A stretch of DNA of 64,000 nucleotides from Branchiostoma floridae (GCF_000003815.2 NC_049997.1:9199875-9263874); one strand, 5' to 3'. Positions 49,501-61,279 are shown, numbered from the stretch's first letter. Notes: generated by a model from the sequence alone, not told the origin. Program-made: numbers and translations.

Positions 49501-50150
49501 TTCACCTTGTGGAGGAAAATGCCTGAAGGTCAGACTGCAAGTCACGAAATATTTCTTCAGAGAATGGTCAGGTGTGATTTTATTACCTCCGTGAAAATGG
49601 AGGTTTTTTTTAGGTTAGGGTGTTTGTTTGTTTGTCAGAGTATGAGTTCGTACAATGTACCTACTCAAATATATTGTTCAGTGGCAGGATGTGAGGTAAC
49701 CAGAGACTGGCAGGATGGGGAGGTTGGTCTGTCCAATGATAGTCCCACATGCTTGGCCAAGGTCCAAAGTCCCACAGCAAACAGGAAAATGCCTAGACAA
49801 AATTAGAAAGAAATTCACAACAATGAATAAAACCAAAAAATATATATTTCCCGAACATATGAGATCTTCAATTTCTTAGACAGTTTTTATTTTTTACTTT
49901 TACTAAATACTAGGCATTTAGTTTATGTCTGATTCCATTTAATTTCATAACTCTAATGTTCACAGACGAAGCGCCTCCCAAGTGGCTTCGTGTGTACGAC
50001 TTCATCTGTGGAACTACGTCATCAGAGGCTGACCAATCACAGCAGGCCTTGCCGTCCATCAAGGAGGACCCATTCTGGAGGAGGGTCCTAAACATCAACG
50101 CCATCGTGTGTGTGACTGTCGCTGTTTTCTTATTCGGATTCTTCTTCTAG
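34886..50150 (+). CDS. SLC5A: Sodium/sugar cotransporter, SGLT type (SLC5A9/SLC5A10-like), 14 exons, 653 aa
   Basis: Exons: 34886-34966, 36127-36198, 36561-36665, 37220-37384, 39230-39335, 39700-39780, 39983-40191, 40594-40729, 42048-42155, 43239-43389, 43859-44027, 44732-44947, 45295-45472 and 49966-50150. The total is 1962 bp with all phases matching. SGLTs couple inward Na+ flow to sugar uptake across the plasma membrane through 14 helices. Conserved marks are [19 protein letters not shown] (sugar-site Asn and His), YEWN (Glu), [14 protein letters not shown] (Lys), [10 protein letters not shown] (Na2-site serines) and QLYQYLQ (Gln). All SGLT1 sugar-contact equivalents checked are present, so transport is likely intact. 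SEH in place of SGH, IDIW and CGEPDLRP favour an SLC5A9/10-like member over SGLT1; substrate is unknown. The ATG has a good context (ACCACCATGG). A truncated copy of exon 4 lies just upstream of it. Confidence 0.93.
35587..35832. mobile_element. MITE with target-site duplication (copy 1)
   Basis: Inverted ends share GGTATCTCACTGT, then CTTGGGGCAC, against GTGCCCCAAG, then ACAGTGAGATACC. The 12-bp direct repeat AGTTAGAGCTAA flanks the element at 35576-35587 and 35832-35843, overlapping its ends by one base. A second copy is at 46798-47060. Lies in SGLT intron 1. Confidence 0.8.
37044..37148 (+). pseudogene. Truncated duplicate of SGLT exon 4
   Basis: An acceptor (TTTCTAG) and 82 bp copying the start of exon 4 (37220) lie 176 bp upstream of it. 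Seven differences were counted in 82 bp; six are synonymous third-position changes and one is Met for Val. After MPEY the match ends and a TAA follows at 37146, with no usable donor before it. If spliced in, it would terminate the protein in an early helix. Confidence 0.85.
37505..37690. repeat. Copy of the 2978-3196 MITE family
   Basis: Shares GGCCGGGCAGTTTGTGTGAA, then ACAAGACGTAAAAC, and ends CACCGGTTTGGAAATGGCACC. Located in SGLT intron 4. Confidence 0.5.
38640..39192. repeat. Inverse copy of the ACCTCCATGAAAT repeat, internally duplicated
   Basis: CACGATGCCTGT, then CAATATAT and CAGATATAGGGGTGATTTCT, occurs twice (about 38667 and 38959), each time followed by GTATGAAACCAATCCA and CCAGCCGTTCTTGAGT. 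It ends with CCATGACATTTCATGGAGG. It is the reverse-orientation counterpart of 25138-26190 and stops about 40 bp before SGLT exon 5. Confidence 0.7.
41360..41955. repeat. GAATG/CATTC-rich degenerate repeat
   Basis: About 600 bp in which GAATG, GAATTC, CATTC and close variants recur every 10-20 bases on both strands (AGAATGCCGTAGAATGCGG, TAGAATAGTTAGAATAC). Imperfect inverted ends (CTTCACACGG near 41363, CGTGTGGAGGGG near 41936) suggest a decayed mobile element. Lies in SGLT intron 8. Confidence 0.6.
42311..42865. mobile_element. Foldback element with about 130-bp inverted arms and 9-bp target duplication
   Basis: The ends TAGCCTGGAATCCAGCCG and CGGCTGGATTCCAGGCTA extend inward as near-perfect inverted arms through CGAACGATCGGCATTTGAA. 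The 9-bp direct repeat CCTACGATA flanks it (42302-42310 and 42866-42874). A 9-bp duplication fits Mutator-like elements, but no transposase is present. Confidence 0.85.
43462..43520. repeat. (GA)n microsatellite
   Basis: About 29 GA units followed by GGGGAGAT repeats, in SGLT intron 10. Confidence 0.95.
46798..47060. mobile_element. MITE (copy 2 of the 35587-35832 family)
   Basis: Starts AAGGTGGCGGTATCTCACTA, contains GGGGTTCGAAAGATTACTAG and ATAACACAACAGTGCCGCAG, and ends GCAGTGAGATATCACC, as in the copy at 35587. TTTTGTGAATTTT with TTGTCTTCTAAG is locally duplicated. Lies in the 4.5-kb last intron of the SGLT gene. Confidence 0.75.
48065..48378. repeat. Two tandem copies of an about 157-bp unit
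   Basis: AGTCTGATTGAAATATAAGC starts each copy (about 48073 and 48229) and AAATCCGTTAGTTT ends each. Within the last SGLT intron. Confidence 0.8.
48828..49345. repeat. Three tandem copies of an about 179-bp unit
   Basis: Copies share CTTTCTGTACT, CCTACGGTTC, TTATTTTGTCTATCAT, AGGAAAACGAAAGCTTTG and GGTTTCTTTTCCGC. Unit starts are near 48828, 49007 and 49187. The open frame across them has indels between copies and no recognisable domain. Confidence 0.8.
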
Positions 50151-50767
50151 TGTTTGATATTGACTCTTTTTTTTTTACTGTGGACCTGGTACTTAGATTA
50201 TAAAAGCATATACGGATAGATATAGACTAGACGTTTTGTATCTTTTACGTTATCTTATCTGTGTTTCAGATAGATCTGACTAGATATTTTGTACGTTTTT
50301 ATGTCATTGTATCTGTGTTTCTCCTGCAAATTAGCCTTCGGGCATGAGTTTGCAATTTAATACGTTTATTATTCAAACACATTAGAAAGAGGCAACGTAA
50401 TACTTAGAAGTGTAACATAGTACATAGGACCGTATAGGTAACTACTTCGGTTTTTATGTATACTGTTGTGCATGTATAGACTTGAACGTTAAATTATTTC
50501 TTAGTCGATATAATTTGGTAGTATCGTAGCGTTAGCTACATGTAAACGATTGGAAAGAAATCTACCTCTCACTAAAGCATAGACTTACTTACGTTACTAA
50601 ACAGACATGTAAAGTTTTACATTAGAGGTAACAAACAGTTGTAAAACTGTCTAGTATCACGTCGACGTGTATGGCAGAAATTACAAGTTGTGATAATTAC
50701 TTTTATAGTTTGAAGATTTTACACTAACAAGAGAAACAGAAGATTTTATGTATCATCATCTTTTTTC

Positions 50768-50773
50768 ATTAAA
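50768..50773 (+). terminator. Polyadenylation signal candidate of the SGLT gene
   Basis: ATTAAA about 620 bp after the stop codon, in an AT-rich 3' UTR with no other coding feature. ATTAAA is the commonest variant of AATAAA. Confidence 0.45.
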
Positions 50774-51319
50774 GAATTTAAAACTGTCTGGAGTCTTGCT
50801 TAGCTGCCTGTGTGTCGAGCCTGCGCAAGGCCCTCTTGGATGATATTCAATAATCTAACTGATATCAGCTGTAACATCATTTTAGAACGCCAAGATACAA
50901 CAATACTCATGTGCAATGTGTAAAGAAACCTTCACCTATTTTAGATTAATCTGGTAATAAATCTTACTGCAAATTCGTCAGAGGCCAAGACCGCTCCGAC
51001 GCCACGGGACAGCGGCTTTGGCTCTCGGTATGGGTCGGAACGAAGATCCGGAAGGCCGGATTTCTCGCTTGCTGTTGTAATACCATTCCAAAGTAGAAGC
51101 TTTGTGTATGCGCAATATGATTACGAAAAGAACAAGCTTGTTACATTGTCCCATTGTTGATTTTCTTCCGTTTCTCGGAAGCCTGTGGATCAGATATCCT
51201 TCAATTATAAAGTTTTTGTGTAGATTTGACGTGTGGTGTATTATATATATGCACACAAAGTACCCTCCGCTGGACGCATCGTCTTGCTCTTTTCTCCTCT
51301 TCTCCATAATTATTCCTGG

Positions 51320-51417
51320 CCTCCATAGCAGGTTCTGTGGGCCTTCTTTTTACTCATATTACACTTTTGCTGGCCATTTCTTTTATGTGCTGGGACGCTT
51401 GGACTGCTATGGAGGCT
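51320..51417. repeat. Short inverted-repeat element
   Basis: GGCCTCCATAGCA at the left and TGCTATGGAGGCT at the right are inverted. The same end motif (TGCTATGGAGGCTA) follows the gap at about 54057. Confidence 0.6.
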
Positions 51418-51924
51418 AGATTATGCCCTATGCTAGATTTACACGTGTAAATCTTATCTTCATTTTACTTGTCATCATTGTGATGTATTCATGTATAGGC
51501 GCGGTTACGGCCATCGCAGTACGTTACACGATTTTGATGCCGTACGAGTAAAGGTAAAATCAACCACTGCCAACAAAAACAGTCTTTTCCGTAACAAGAC
51601 AGTCGAATTTTGCACGACAAGTTTAAAACTTTTTCAAGAATGCCCCCAGTTTGCGGTCGAACGACAATCGTACGATGCATGTGACAGACCCTGTGATGTG
51701 TATGTGTGTGAGAGAATACAGCCTATGGGTTATAGGAAGCGAACCCAGCATGACGTAGCGACCTCGAGCTCTGGCATGACCTCTAGCGGAAGAACACCCT
51801 CTTTGCAATTTAAGGCTTACATGTGTATGGTTACTCGTGACAATGAGACTGACATCATTACGTCATTATCTATGTATCTACTTCCAAAATATTTCATTCT
51901 TCGTTGCTGTGTTTGACTATATGC

Positions 51925-51926
51925 GT

Positions 51927-51975
<49 letters not shown>

Positions 51976-51980
51976 TGTGT

Positions 51981-52030
<50 letters not shown>

Positions 52031-52047
52031 CTGTGTGTGAGTGTGTG
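51925..52047. repeat. (GT)n(GA)n(GT)n microsatellite
   Basis: A GT run, a GA run of about 12 units and a longer GT run, nearly pure. Confidence 0.95.
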
Positions 52048-53343
52048 TTTTGATTCGCTATAACTCGAGCTATTCTGAACATCTGAACTCTTTGCGATAA
52101 GAGAAAGACAAATCTGCAGTTAGAAGACTACATTCTTCCCCGTGGCGGGAATCTCTGTCTAGTCACATACCTGAGATGGTTCATGACATGATTGGTAGCA
52201 GGTTAGAACCTCCATAAAAACCATAAAAGTTTTATCCCCCTGATTATGGTCCCGACATGGCAATTGGAGTGCTAATTCGTGTCGTACGGTTTACGCAAGG
52301 GACGATCCGTTGGTGATCTGTATGTATGTAGTGCTAATCTAATTATTTTAGACTCTTTAAACGGCCATCTTTAAACGGGGATACGAGGATAGTAGAATTC
52401 GGCAAAAAAAAACGGGAAATTGGCCAGGGGAGTCAGTCCACGCTAAGGTTCTAACTTCTAGTAGAAAAACTTCCCTGGCAAATTATTCTCCCAATAACAG
52501 AAAGCTGATTAAAAGGCTATGGGACGAACGAACGAACAGCCAGCGTAGTCAGTCTGGTAGAGACTAGGTCATACTAGTTGTAGGTCGTCGCACGACTTTG
52601 ATGTAAATTTTTCAAGTCTGTTGTGACAGAACGAACTCTGGTAAGGATCTAAGACAGTCTATTATGAAGGAAGACAGCTGAACTTGCAAGACACACTAGT
52701 GTGCAAGACATGACTTACTCTCATATTAACGGCCTCAGTTCAGTGGCGATCGCAGGACGCCGATGATCGTAAGAACATGTCGTCGATATCGGTCGCAAAG
52801 GGGCATTTCTGTCGGAAAATGTGCCGGATTTGTAGACCCATTGGTTATACATCTACTTACCTGCTTAGTTAGAGGCTGATATAAGATGGCAGTCTGTCGG
52901 AAGCCTTTAAACAACTTGCATGTTTTCAAACAGTTTTCTTCATGTGCCTGCTGTCACTCTTGCCCGTGATATTGACATAGAAGAAATATCATGTTCACTT
53001 TCTTCCATTTCATCCCATCATCATGGTTTGCTATGTCTGAAAGGTAAGGTAGTGTCAAAGCTATTAAACAGACACCCTGGCGAGACAGGAGTTTTTGTTT
53101 CACCGCAGGGAAGGACCCCAGAGGTCAGAGGTCAACTCATCACGTCGCAAATCTCGTCCGAAATCTCGGGCCGGTCGTCACGGTTCGTTACCACTTCACA
53201 CCGGCTCGTTTTCGGACGCAGACAGACCCTGACAGGACCGGTCAAGATAACGTCCGGTATGTGCTCATGGTCAGTAGTGGTCACGCGTCAGGGCTTTAAG
53301 TACTTAGCACCATCACTGAACGATCTCCATATTTTAGAGCGCG

Positions 53344-53505
53344 GTCACATAGGTCGTGCGATCGTCGTGCGATTTTGATGCCATAGGATTTTCAACACAA
53401 GATCCAAAACAGCATTTTGTGTACCAAGGCAGTTGAACTTTGCAAGAGTCGTGGATTTTTGTCCTCCAAAATGCCTGAAGATAGCGATCGTATGACCTAT
53501 GTGAC
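53344..53505. repeat. MITE with inverted ends
   Basis: GTCACATAGGTCGTGCGATCG at the start (key part CACATAGGTCG) against the inverse CGATCGTATGACCTATGTGAC at the end. Confidence 0.75.
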
Positions 53506-53784
53506 AACGCCCTTGGAAACCCCTGTTTTAGTATAGTATAGGTTCAGCTCCTATACAGTTTGACAGCAAGTTGTCGACCCTTAGATTGTTATGCCTTTGA
53601 ACGCAGGTAAATATTTGATAGGATTAGGAGGGGTTACTACTCATCGTTTATCGGTATTTTGATACATCTGCGGCCAATATGTCCCAATGGGAAACTAGAA
53701 CGCGAGTAAAATAGGCACTGTAACTGTAACCTCAATAACAAGAAAACTTACCACGTAATTACTCTCCAAGCAGAGGTTAGGCTC

Positions 53785-54045
53785 NNNNNNNNNNNNNNNN
53801 NNNNNNNNNNNNNNNNNNNNNNNNNNNNNNNNNNNNNNNNNNNNNNNNNNNNNNNNNNNNNNNNNNNNNNNNNNNNNNNNNNNNNNNNNNNNNNNNNNNN
53901 NNNNNNNNNNNNNNNNNNNNNNNNNNNNNNNNNNNNNNNNNNNNNNNNNNNNNNNNNNNNNNNNNNNNNNNNNNNNNNNNNNNNNNNNNNNNNNNNNNNN
54001 NNNNNNNNNNNNNNNNNNNNNNNNNNNNNNNNNNNNNNNNNNNNN
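53785..54045. other. Assembly gap (261 N)
   Basis: 261 undefined bases. Its left edge carries CTCCAAGCAGAGG, a repeat-end motif seen at several other sites, so the gap probably falls inside a repeat. Confidence 0.95.
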
Positions 54046-55012
54046 ATAGAGAGCATGCTATGGAGGCTATTACTTGATATGATTTCAGAAACGGTCAGAC
54101 GTTTCAATTAGCATCCACTAGTTTTCGTCAGTGACACTGAAGAGATCTTGCTTTGTATTTTTCGATATGGTTTGTATTTTTTCGATAAATGCCAAGCTAA
54201 TAATGTAGCATTCCTTTGGAAGTTTATCCTGTTTTCCAGATGGTAAATAGCTGGAACTTGTAGATGTGTTGTCCTTGTTTAATGGTGGTCGATAAAAATA
54301 GCGCACAAGGATCAATGTAGTCTGCAGGAGGCTTAGACTGTGAGAACTGACCAGATGTTCTGATCAACTCCTCCTGTTGCTTGTTTTCGAGTCGCGCTTC
54401 GGCCAATAACCTGAGGAGTATGCACCAGTAATATGGCACTCCATATGTGCGATACAGGGAAGGCTAGAGGGTGGGAGTAGGTCGTTATAAGGACTTTCCT
54501 TGAACTTGAACGAGCGTTCTTACACACAACGTCAGGCGGTTATGTGATGGACTTCTTACGGGCAAACATGTGGCGATCCCAGCATGCCATGGGTCAGGAG
54601 AAAAGACGCAAAGGATCATGGCCCGGGGTTCGATTTCAGGGGGAGGGGTTCGTGAAGATATCAACTTGACATTTACTGAGCTGGGATTGGGTCTAATGAA
54701 TTCCTCAGAGACGTTTAGGCAGTCAGACAATACCTCCCGTGCAGTTAAGTCATTCTAGGTCATTCAACAGAAACAAAAGGGCGATTGTGGACATTTTAGG
54801 TCTCTGAGCAGCAATTTCATGACGGCAAATCTCATTTGCCCGTGAGTCCGGACAGGTGGGAGGGTCCTAAGAGATGCAGCGACACGAAAGACCACCCCTG
54901 CAGTTGTGCAATAAGAGACGGTGTCAAACGTATGCTTGTTCTGAGTTACAACCAGGAAGGTGGAATATTTAACCTCCTTGCTGCTAAGCCCAGAAACGTT
55001 TGCTGACTCTGC

Positions 55013-55164
55013 GTTTATCTCCAAGCAGATGTAAAAAGGGCAAATCGTAATGTTTCTCAAGCTTCCTGTTTTAGAGAATACCCAATGCCTTAGCCGCAAA
55101 GCCCTATGTTCTGGCTACTGGTGGGAAACTTGAGAAAAGTTACTACATCTGCTTGGAAATAAAC
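55013..55164. repeat. MITE with CTCCAAGCAGATGT ends
   Basis: GTTTATCTCCAAGCAGATGT at the left is inverted as ACATCTGCTTGGAAATAAAC at the right. The end motif is shared with the foldback at 12878-14825. Confidence 0.75.
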
Positions 55165-56102
55165 TCTGCACCACTGAGGTCTAACAGGGGCTTGTCACGT
55201 AGAACAAAGGTTCGCCATTGTCGTCTGATGACCCTTTGTATCGCTGCTCTTTCGCCAACGGCGTCCAGTCTCTCTCAGCATGTGTCCACCTGCTAGTTGC
55301 CCCTTCACCCCTCACTGGTACACGAAGTACAGAAGCACTGTTCAGTAGTGGTATGATGTACATGTGGCGATCTCACCATATACAGAGGACCGCTGTTGTG
55401 CGAGTCGTCGACCCCCACATAACTGACACTAGACACCGCGTGTAAAATGAATGGGTGTCATTTTAATCCTGCTGGGGGTCAGAGCGCTCGGTATTCCTGT
55501 GATGTCCCGGAGATAGTGGAGATGGGCTCAAGTTAAGGACCAATTATTCTCTGCTGCAGGTGTACGGATTAAGTGCAAGCTGTTCATGAAAAAGTGAAAG
55601 GGACAAGTAAGAGAATGTCTGACAGGTGTGATACACGGATGGGATACAGCGAATTGGGCGGGAAGGAGGACCACCTAAAGTTGTCCTACATGTAGCAATG
55701 AAAGGCAGGTGGGGATCTTCACAATAGTAGTAGTCGATTTGTTAGAAGCACCTTCGGGTATATTTCAAACTTGTAGATTCTCTATTTACACCATGGCCAA
55801 TGCCACATTTTAGAATGAAAACGTGAGAAATCATAATAGTTCCCAGCCACCGTTTTTATTCCTAATATCGTTCTCCAGCGTCACTAATAAGGCGTCTGTC
55901 AAAGTTTGGTAACTCTGGGACATGATTTTTTTTGTCTTGTCCTCCCCTACACAAGTTTGGTACGGTCCATTCTTGATTGACAACTACAACGAATGCCTGC
56001 GTGATAGGGTCTGCTGAAGAGGAATTCTAGTCTCTCAATCTGATCCTTGTATCAAACTCTCGTCTGACACTGTCAATTTTTCCCGCGGCCCTGGGGGAAT
56101 CC

Positions 56103-56369
56103 CGCGCATGCGCGTCCTGTCAGCAAGCACTGGGACATGAACGGCTAAACAACAGTGGCATTGGTGCGACCCGCCGAGCTCGGGAGTGACATTTTTAAAT
56201 CGTCCGACTCTGGAGCCGGGGTGTTGCTAGGGAAGAGTGTTTTATTTTGAGGACAACTACTGTCGAGCACCAGACGCACCGCCAGAGAACAGTGCCTTGC
56301 CAGGGGGACTCATTGGTGGAATTGTTTGAACGCCGAAGGGCCGGGGCAAGGAGCGGTGGACTTACTAAG
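56103..56369 (+). promoter_or_regulatory. Candidate promoter and 5' untranslated exon
   Basis: The palindrome CGCGCATGCGCG (56103-56114) is the consensus of NRF1, a common factor at CpG-rich promoters. The following 250 bp are locally CpG-rich and end at a good 5' splice site, CTAAG/GTAAGG (exon end 56369). No ATG-led frame continues convincingly to the donor. The link to the exon at 61188 is inferred from order and strand only. Confidence 0.35.
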
Positions 56370-57859
56370 GTAAGGTCGTCTGGTGGAGAATCAGTCGTGA
56401 TTTACCTAGTCAGATCAGGATTGTTTAGATTCCTCTTGTTCTCTTCTTTCCTGCCCGTCACAAATAGAGCTAAATCTTCCTTTAAGTCAACAATCTTACA
56501 TTTGTGGTGTTAAAAGCGGCATAGCGCTTTGTTTCCAACGTTGTATACCGTTGCTAGCCAAGTCGCAGGCTTTAGAGATGTTGACTGGAAGTATCTCTTG
56601 CCAGCGGTTCGCATAATGAACGCATCTTCGGTGTCAACAAGCGTGTTATTATTACCGTGAGATTGAGAACATATTGGGGCGCGGGTGTTTTGTGTACATT
56701 ACCAGCCTGTGATGCCCATCTCGTCAGTCTCGATCGGAATTGAAAAGAGACCGGGCATGGGCCCAACTAGCCCGCAAGGCAATACCTGCGGTATACATTT
56801 GACGCCCAAACATTGGGATACAATGTGTCGAGGTATTTTAAGCGACTCGACAGTGCTTGTTACTTTCGCTGGCAGTGAATGAGAGGAAAAGGGCGGGCGC
56901 GTTGTCTGAAGACGCATGAATGAATCTGACATCGCCGTCGGCAAGAACTCGCACCAAGGCGGCAGGAAAGCCCCGGCTCTCGGGCAAGGTCTCGCCTGCC
57001 CCCGGCGCGGAAGGATAGCCGAGAGGGGTCCCCGACTCCTAGACAAACGTTACAAAGTCAGCTGCGTATACAGAAAGGGAATGTTTAAGTCAAGGCTTTG
57101 GCTGTAACTATGGGATTAGATTTTGAGGTCGTGGTAGCATCGGCCAAATTTCTCAAGGTCTCAAGCGGACGGCAGCGTCGTTCTAAACGTTATCGTGGTC
57201 CAAATCTCGTAACAGGTCTGGTTCAGTTCTTTCACTGGTATGCACTTGGTCACCGACCTTGAGCCATGAACTTGAAATACAGCCCACTTGGCACCGTCCG
57301 CATTTATGCTTTAATGAGTTCTATAGCTGGATACTGAGTGAAGGCAAGATAAGAGTGGTAGACAGAGAGAGAAAAGTTATATTTGCTTAAGTTACATCGT
57401 TCAATGTCGTTCAAGAAAAAATTGACAGTTAATTTTACAGACGTTGGTGTTGAAATGAAAAATAAAGAACGACTCCATGTTGTACTGGTACCCCGGATGT
57501 TACCAGGTGTCGCCAAGGTCGAATGGACGCGCATGACAGACGACGCTGACGTCACCCGACCGCCACACGACTTGCTCCCGACCTGTAACGACCGTTTAAA
57601 GGAGCGAGCCAAAACAAAGGAAATATTCAAGCACTTCTGTCCGCTCCGTCCTAGGAGGGGTCTTGACCCCTGCATTTAAAGGTCAGCCCGAGTTTATGAA
57701 AGGCAGACCACCTAAAAGATCGCTAACACATGACCGGGTTCGGCGGAGAGAGCGCCTATGCTTTGCAGTGGTTCTCTCTCGAAGAGGTTAGGTCTCAGAT
57801 TGTTTGGGATGTCTTGTAATGTGTTTTCATAGGAATTTAAATTTGGTCAGATTTTCTTT

Positions 57860-58153
57860 TTGTCTGCCAGCCAACAAGGAAGCCTGACAAAACTAAAACC
57901 CTATAAAACGTCTAAAAGACATCCAAAACAAGGGGACCCAAATTTACGTCACCCAATTCCCCAAGCACAAGAGCTAACGCCTAAACATCGTATCGCTTGT
58001 TCGGAATACGACAAAGCAAAACATGAAGTTACGCTGCAGTACCAAGGGAAGTCACCAGGGGGCCCCAAATCTTATCATTTCAAGCTTTTGTCCCACCGTC
58101 CCACCACACACCAAATATAAAAACAATCCATCCAGCTCTTGTTGACAGACAGA

Positions 58154-58193
<40 letters not shown>

Positions 58194-58258
58194 AACACGC
58201 ACAGACACACAAACGCTAGTGAAAATACAACCGCCGTGAAGATCTTATGGAGGTACCA
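57860..58258. repeat. Copy of the ACCTCCATGAAAT repeat with (CA)n
   Basis: GTTGACAGACAGACAAACAC is followed by about 20 CA units (58152-58192) and ends near TCTTATGGAGGTACC. Upstream it carries ACCAAATATAAAAACAATCC, then ATCCAGCTCTTGTTGA, as in the other copies. Confidence 0.65.
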
Positions 58259-58309
58259 AGCCGGAGCCTAACGTATGCTTGAAGAGAACCAAAGCGGCAC
58301 TGTCCACGT

Positions 58310-58420
58310 AGCCTGGTACCCAGCCGTATGATAGCCCCCAAGCCTCATCTGTCCGCTCCACAAATATTTGCGGAGGGGGCAGAAGAGACTCGGGAGCTAT
58401 GATACGGCTAGATACCAGTC
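58310..58420. repeat. Small palindromic MITE (second copy of 4694-4781 family)
   Basis: Starts AGCCTGGTACCCAGCCGTAT and ends ATACGGCTAGATACCAGTC. Interior GAGACTCGGGAGCTATGAT is the inverse of the CATAGCTCC-type left arm. Confidence 0.75.
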
Positions 58421-61195
58421 TACTGTCCCCGTTGGTTCACCAAACACACTCGCCCGCAGGACAGAATTCTTAACTCTTGTGTTTCTCCAGATGTTTTGAA
58501 ATCCCTGCAACAAGAGAGGGCATCGATAGGTTTAAATGTTGGTTTGGCAACGGTTCAAAACGTCGCTCAAAAACTCCAGCGATAACTCGTCTGTCCGCAT
58601 CCGGGCCTTGCCTGCGCTTTCTCTCTCGCACTCTACCCTCAACTCCGGGTCGACAGACGTTTTATTTACCGTTAAATCATCACCTATGTAATGTCAAAAG
58701 ATCGCCCCAGTCGTTGACATGTTATCTTTTCTCCAGAATACGGCCTGAGTTTATTTGATGCGATTTACAGCCCATTGCTTTCAAAAACACATGGCTGTGT
58801 CCCTAGAGGTTCGTTGCCAAACGCTGTGGTCTGAAACTGGTATCATATATAAATCTTTTAACACCCTGTGTCTTTCAAGACATATCGTCATGATAGGACT
58901 GCGTAAGCCACAAAAACAGTCTATTTCCCGCCAGATGGCCGTAGAAATACCTCCTTGAGACAATAACTTCCTCACATAAATGTCACATATCTGGTAATTG
59001 GTCAATCCAATGAAAAGATTACCTCTACTGCCTGCAGTCAATTTCCCGCCAATTGTGAGAGGAAAGCTAGTTCCGCCTTTTGTCTCTCAGATTCTGACCG
59101 AGGAATGTGTGTGTAACCTAACATACGTGTTTCTAGGTCGAATCGTCTGATGATATCGACCCACTTTTACGACTAGATTGCTTTGTCAGCTGAGCACTGT
59201 CGGCCTATGATGTTGTACTGTCGTCTGATCGTGACGTCATTCCCGCCAAAAGAAGCCGGGTCTTCCTCTATCGTCTGCAGCGCGTCTAACCGACGAATCT
59301 CAAGTCTAGATCTAGACACTGGTTGAAAAACAAGACGTCACCTGAGACAGTTTGTTCAGAAGTACAGGATAACAACAATGGGAGACTGACACGGGCAAAA
59401 CGGCCTTCAATGTAACGTTAACAAAGAAAATGTTTTGTGCAGGCTAAACTTCCAGACTTATTTCAGATGTCTGAAGACGATAACGTTAATGACAATAATC
59501 ATAGGTTTCGTTCTAGATTGCCTCTAATCTTATGATTATATAGGGGTATCTTTAAATGATAGCACAGTGGCATTACGATCTGAGAAATAAGTCATGCGTC
59601 TATGTCGATAAGGGCAGTAACACATACCGCCCTGTAATGATAAAGTTTACGGAAAGCAAGGAGCTTTTTACACTGTAAAGAAAGCAGAGAGGAGATTTAT
59701 ATACAGTGGGCTCCCTAACCCAGCGGGTAAGCGATTTTAAGAGGAAGTGGATTGGATTCAACTTGGTGGTTTATAGACAGGATTAAGCCTTGCACGAACT
59801 ATCTTTTTTAACTAGCTGGCTCGGTGCTGTAGTATCATCTGGTAAGGCCCGGGGCTTGTCTAGACCCCAGTAGCCAAGACTTCGGTTTATCTGACTCTTC
59901 TCTGGATTCAAGAAACTATTCTAATAGCGTCCTCGAAAAAAGAGACCAAACGCTACAAGGTCAAAGTCAACAAAAGATTCCGTCACTTTCTTGACGAGGT
60001 ACCAGCATACTACATAATTGCCCAGACGCGGGGGAAATGAGAGGAGTTAGAACTATGACAAAAGACACATACCTACTGTATTTGAGACATGTGGTGGTTT
60101 ATAAAGACTGCTCTAGGTGTGGCCCTCCTTAAAGATTGCTGTCATTCCCTTCAGTCTATGTATACAAGACGTGCTGTAGTGCTGTTATGAAAAGGATTTG
60201 GTCTTCATCTTCTTTGGCATCTATGTACGAACAAGAATTCCTGATCCCTTAATCGAGGAAAGAAATTCTGCCCTGCAATGACATTTGAAGCTGGATTGGA
60301 GGCTTTGTACTTGTCGCATACCTGTTATCCATTACCTGAGCCGCAAAACCCAGATAATATTCGCACCCAGACAACTTCACATCAATCTTACAGGTCTTTA
60401 CACGCTGTAATTTGTCGGACAAATAGACACAGTATAAATCGTTTGTCTTCAGACGTGCCGAAGGGATTTACGGATTCTAAGACGCACAGCAAGTCTCCTT
60501 CTTGTAAATATGGTCTATTGGTCGCGCTGGGAAGGGAACAAAGGAATGTCTCCAACAGCTGTACAATCAAACGCGCCGTGACCCTCAAGGTCAAAGGTAT
60601 AGGCCCTGGGAACGAGACTATCAGACGATAATTACCTCAGCGCGTTCTGGACGATTCCAAGCTGTTGCCTTGGTGACAAGAGGTGGGGAAGGGGTGTGTG
60701 AAGTGAAATAGTTTCCCGAGGAAGGAATGATATCTGTGTTGCATGTTTGGTTTATCTGAATCTGGAAATTAACGCCCAATAAATCTCAGAACTACATGTA
60801 AGTGAGAGTAGACATAAGCAAGACATGAATTCCTGACAGCGACCTGTCAAAGAGGACGGTTGATCATGAGACAAAGAGTTTCGGCAGATACCAAGTTGAG
60901 GGCTGTTTAGCTGGCGTTAGTTAGAAAAAAAACACAACCAACAAAACAACCAATTTCAAAACAATCCATTAACCAATCAACCAATATCACTAGGTCCCAG
61001 TTCTTATGCAAGGTCAGTCTTGAAATAGAGACTGAATACACGTATGTATGTGTGATACTTTCTCTGTGTGAGGAGGAATGCTGGCCAGCGAACAATTTCA
61101 TGACGGCGAGGTCAACTAGTTATTCATTCCTACAATCAACCACCGAGTCCATCATTCCACCTGACCGACATATTTTGTTTCCCCCAGTCTGCACC

Positions 61196-61279
61196 ATGCT
61201 GAGCTTCAGCGCCTGTCTCATCCTGACCTGCTACGGAGCGTCACTCAAGAGGCGGGAGCAGGATGTCGGGCTGGCAGTG
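61196..61279 (+). CDS. Candidate signal-peptide exon of a gene continuing past the window
   Basis: After an acceptor with a pyrimidine tract (TTTCCCCCAG, exon from 61188), an ATG in fair context (GCACCATGC) opens 28 codons ending in phase 0 at donor GTG/GTACGG. The peptide starts MLSFSACLILTCYGAS, a short hydrophobic signal-like core, followed by charged LKRREQD. No partner exon was found in the remaining 2.7 kb. It could instead be an internal exon or chance. No family assignment is possible. Confidence 0.35.

Larger units (their letters stand above)
50774..56090. other. Non-coding, repeat-bearing region
   Basis: No exon could be supported. Contents seen: hairpin elements at 51320-51417, 53344-53505 and 55013-55164, a compound microsatellite at 51925-52047 and the gap at 53785-54045. 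GTCGTGCGATTTTGATGCC near 53364 has diverged relatives near 51520 and 52590. Confidence 0.5.
56370..61187. other. Putative first intron / intergenic; repeats only
   Basis: Holds a copy of the ACCTCCATGAAAT repeat with a (CA)n tract (57860-58258) and a small MITE (58310-58420). The single open frames (such as 57383-57679) lack splice context or recognisable domains. Confidence 0.4.

Noticed and set aside
51491-51916. 141-residue open frame
   Set aside because: Overlaps sequence resembling dispersed repeats at 52590 and 53364 and has no domain or signal features.
57383-57679. 98-residue open frame
   Set aside because: No recognisable domain, no splice context and an overlapping antisense frame of 123 codons; looks like chance.
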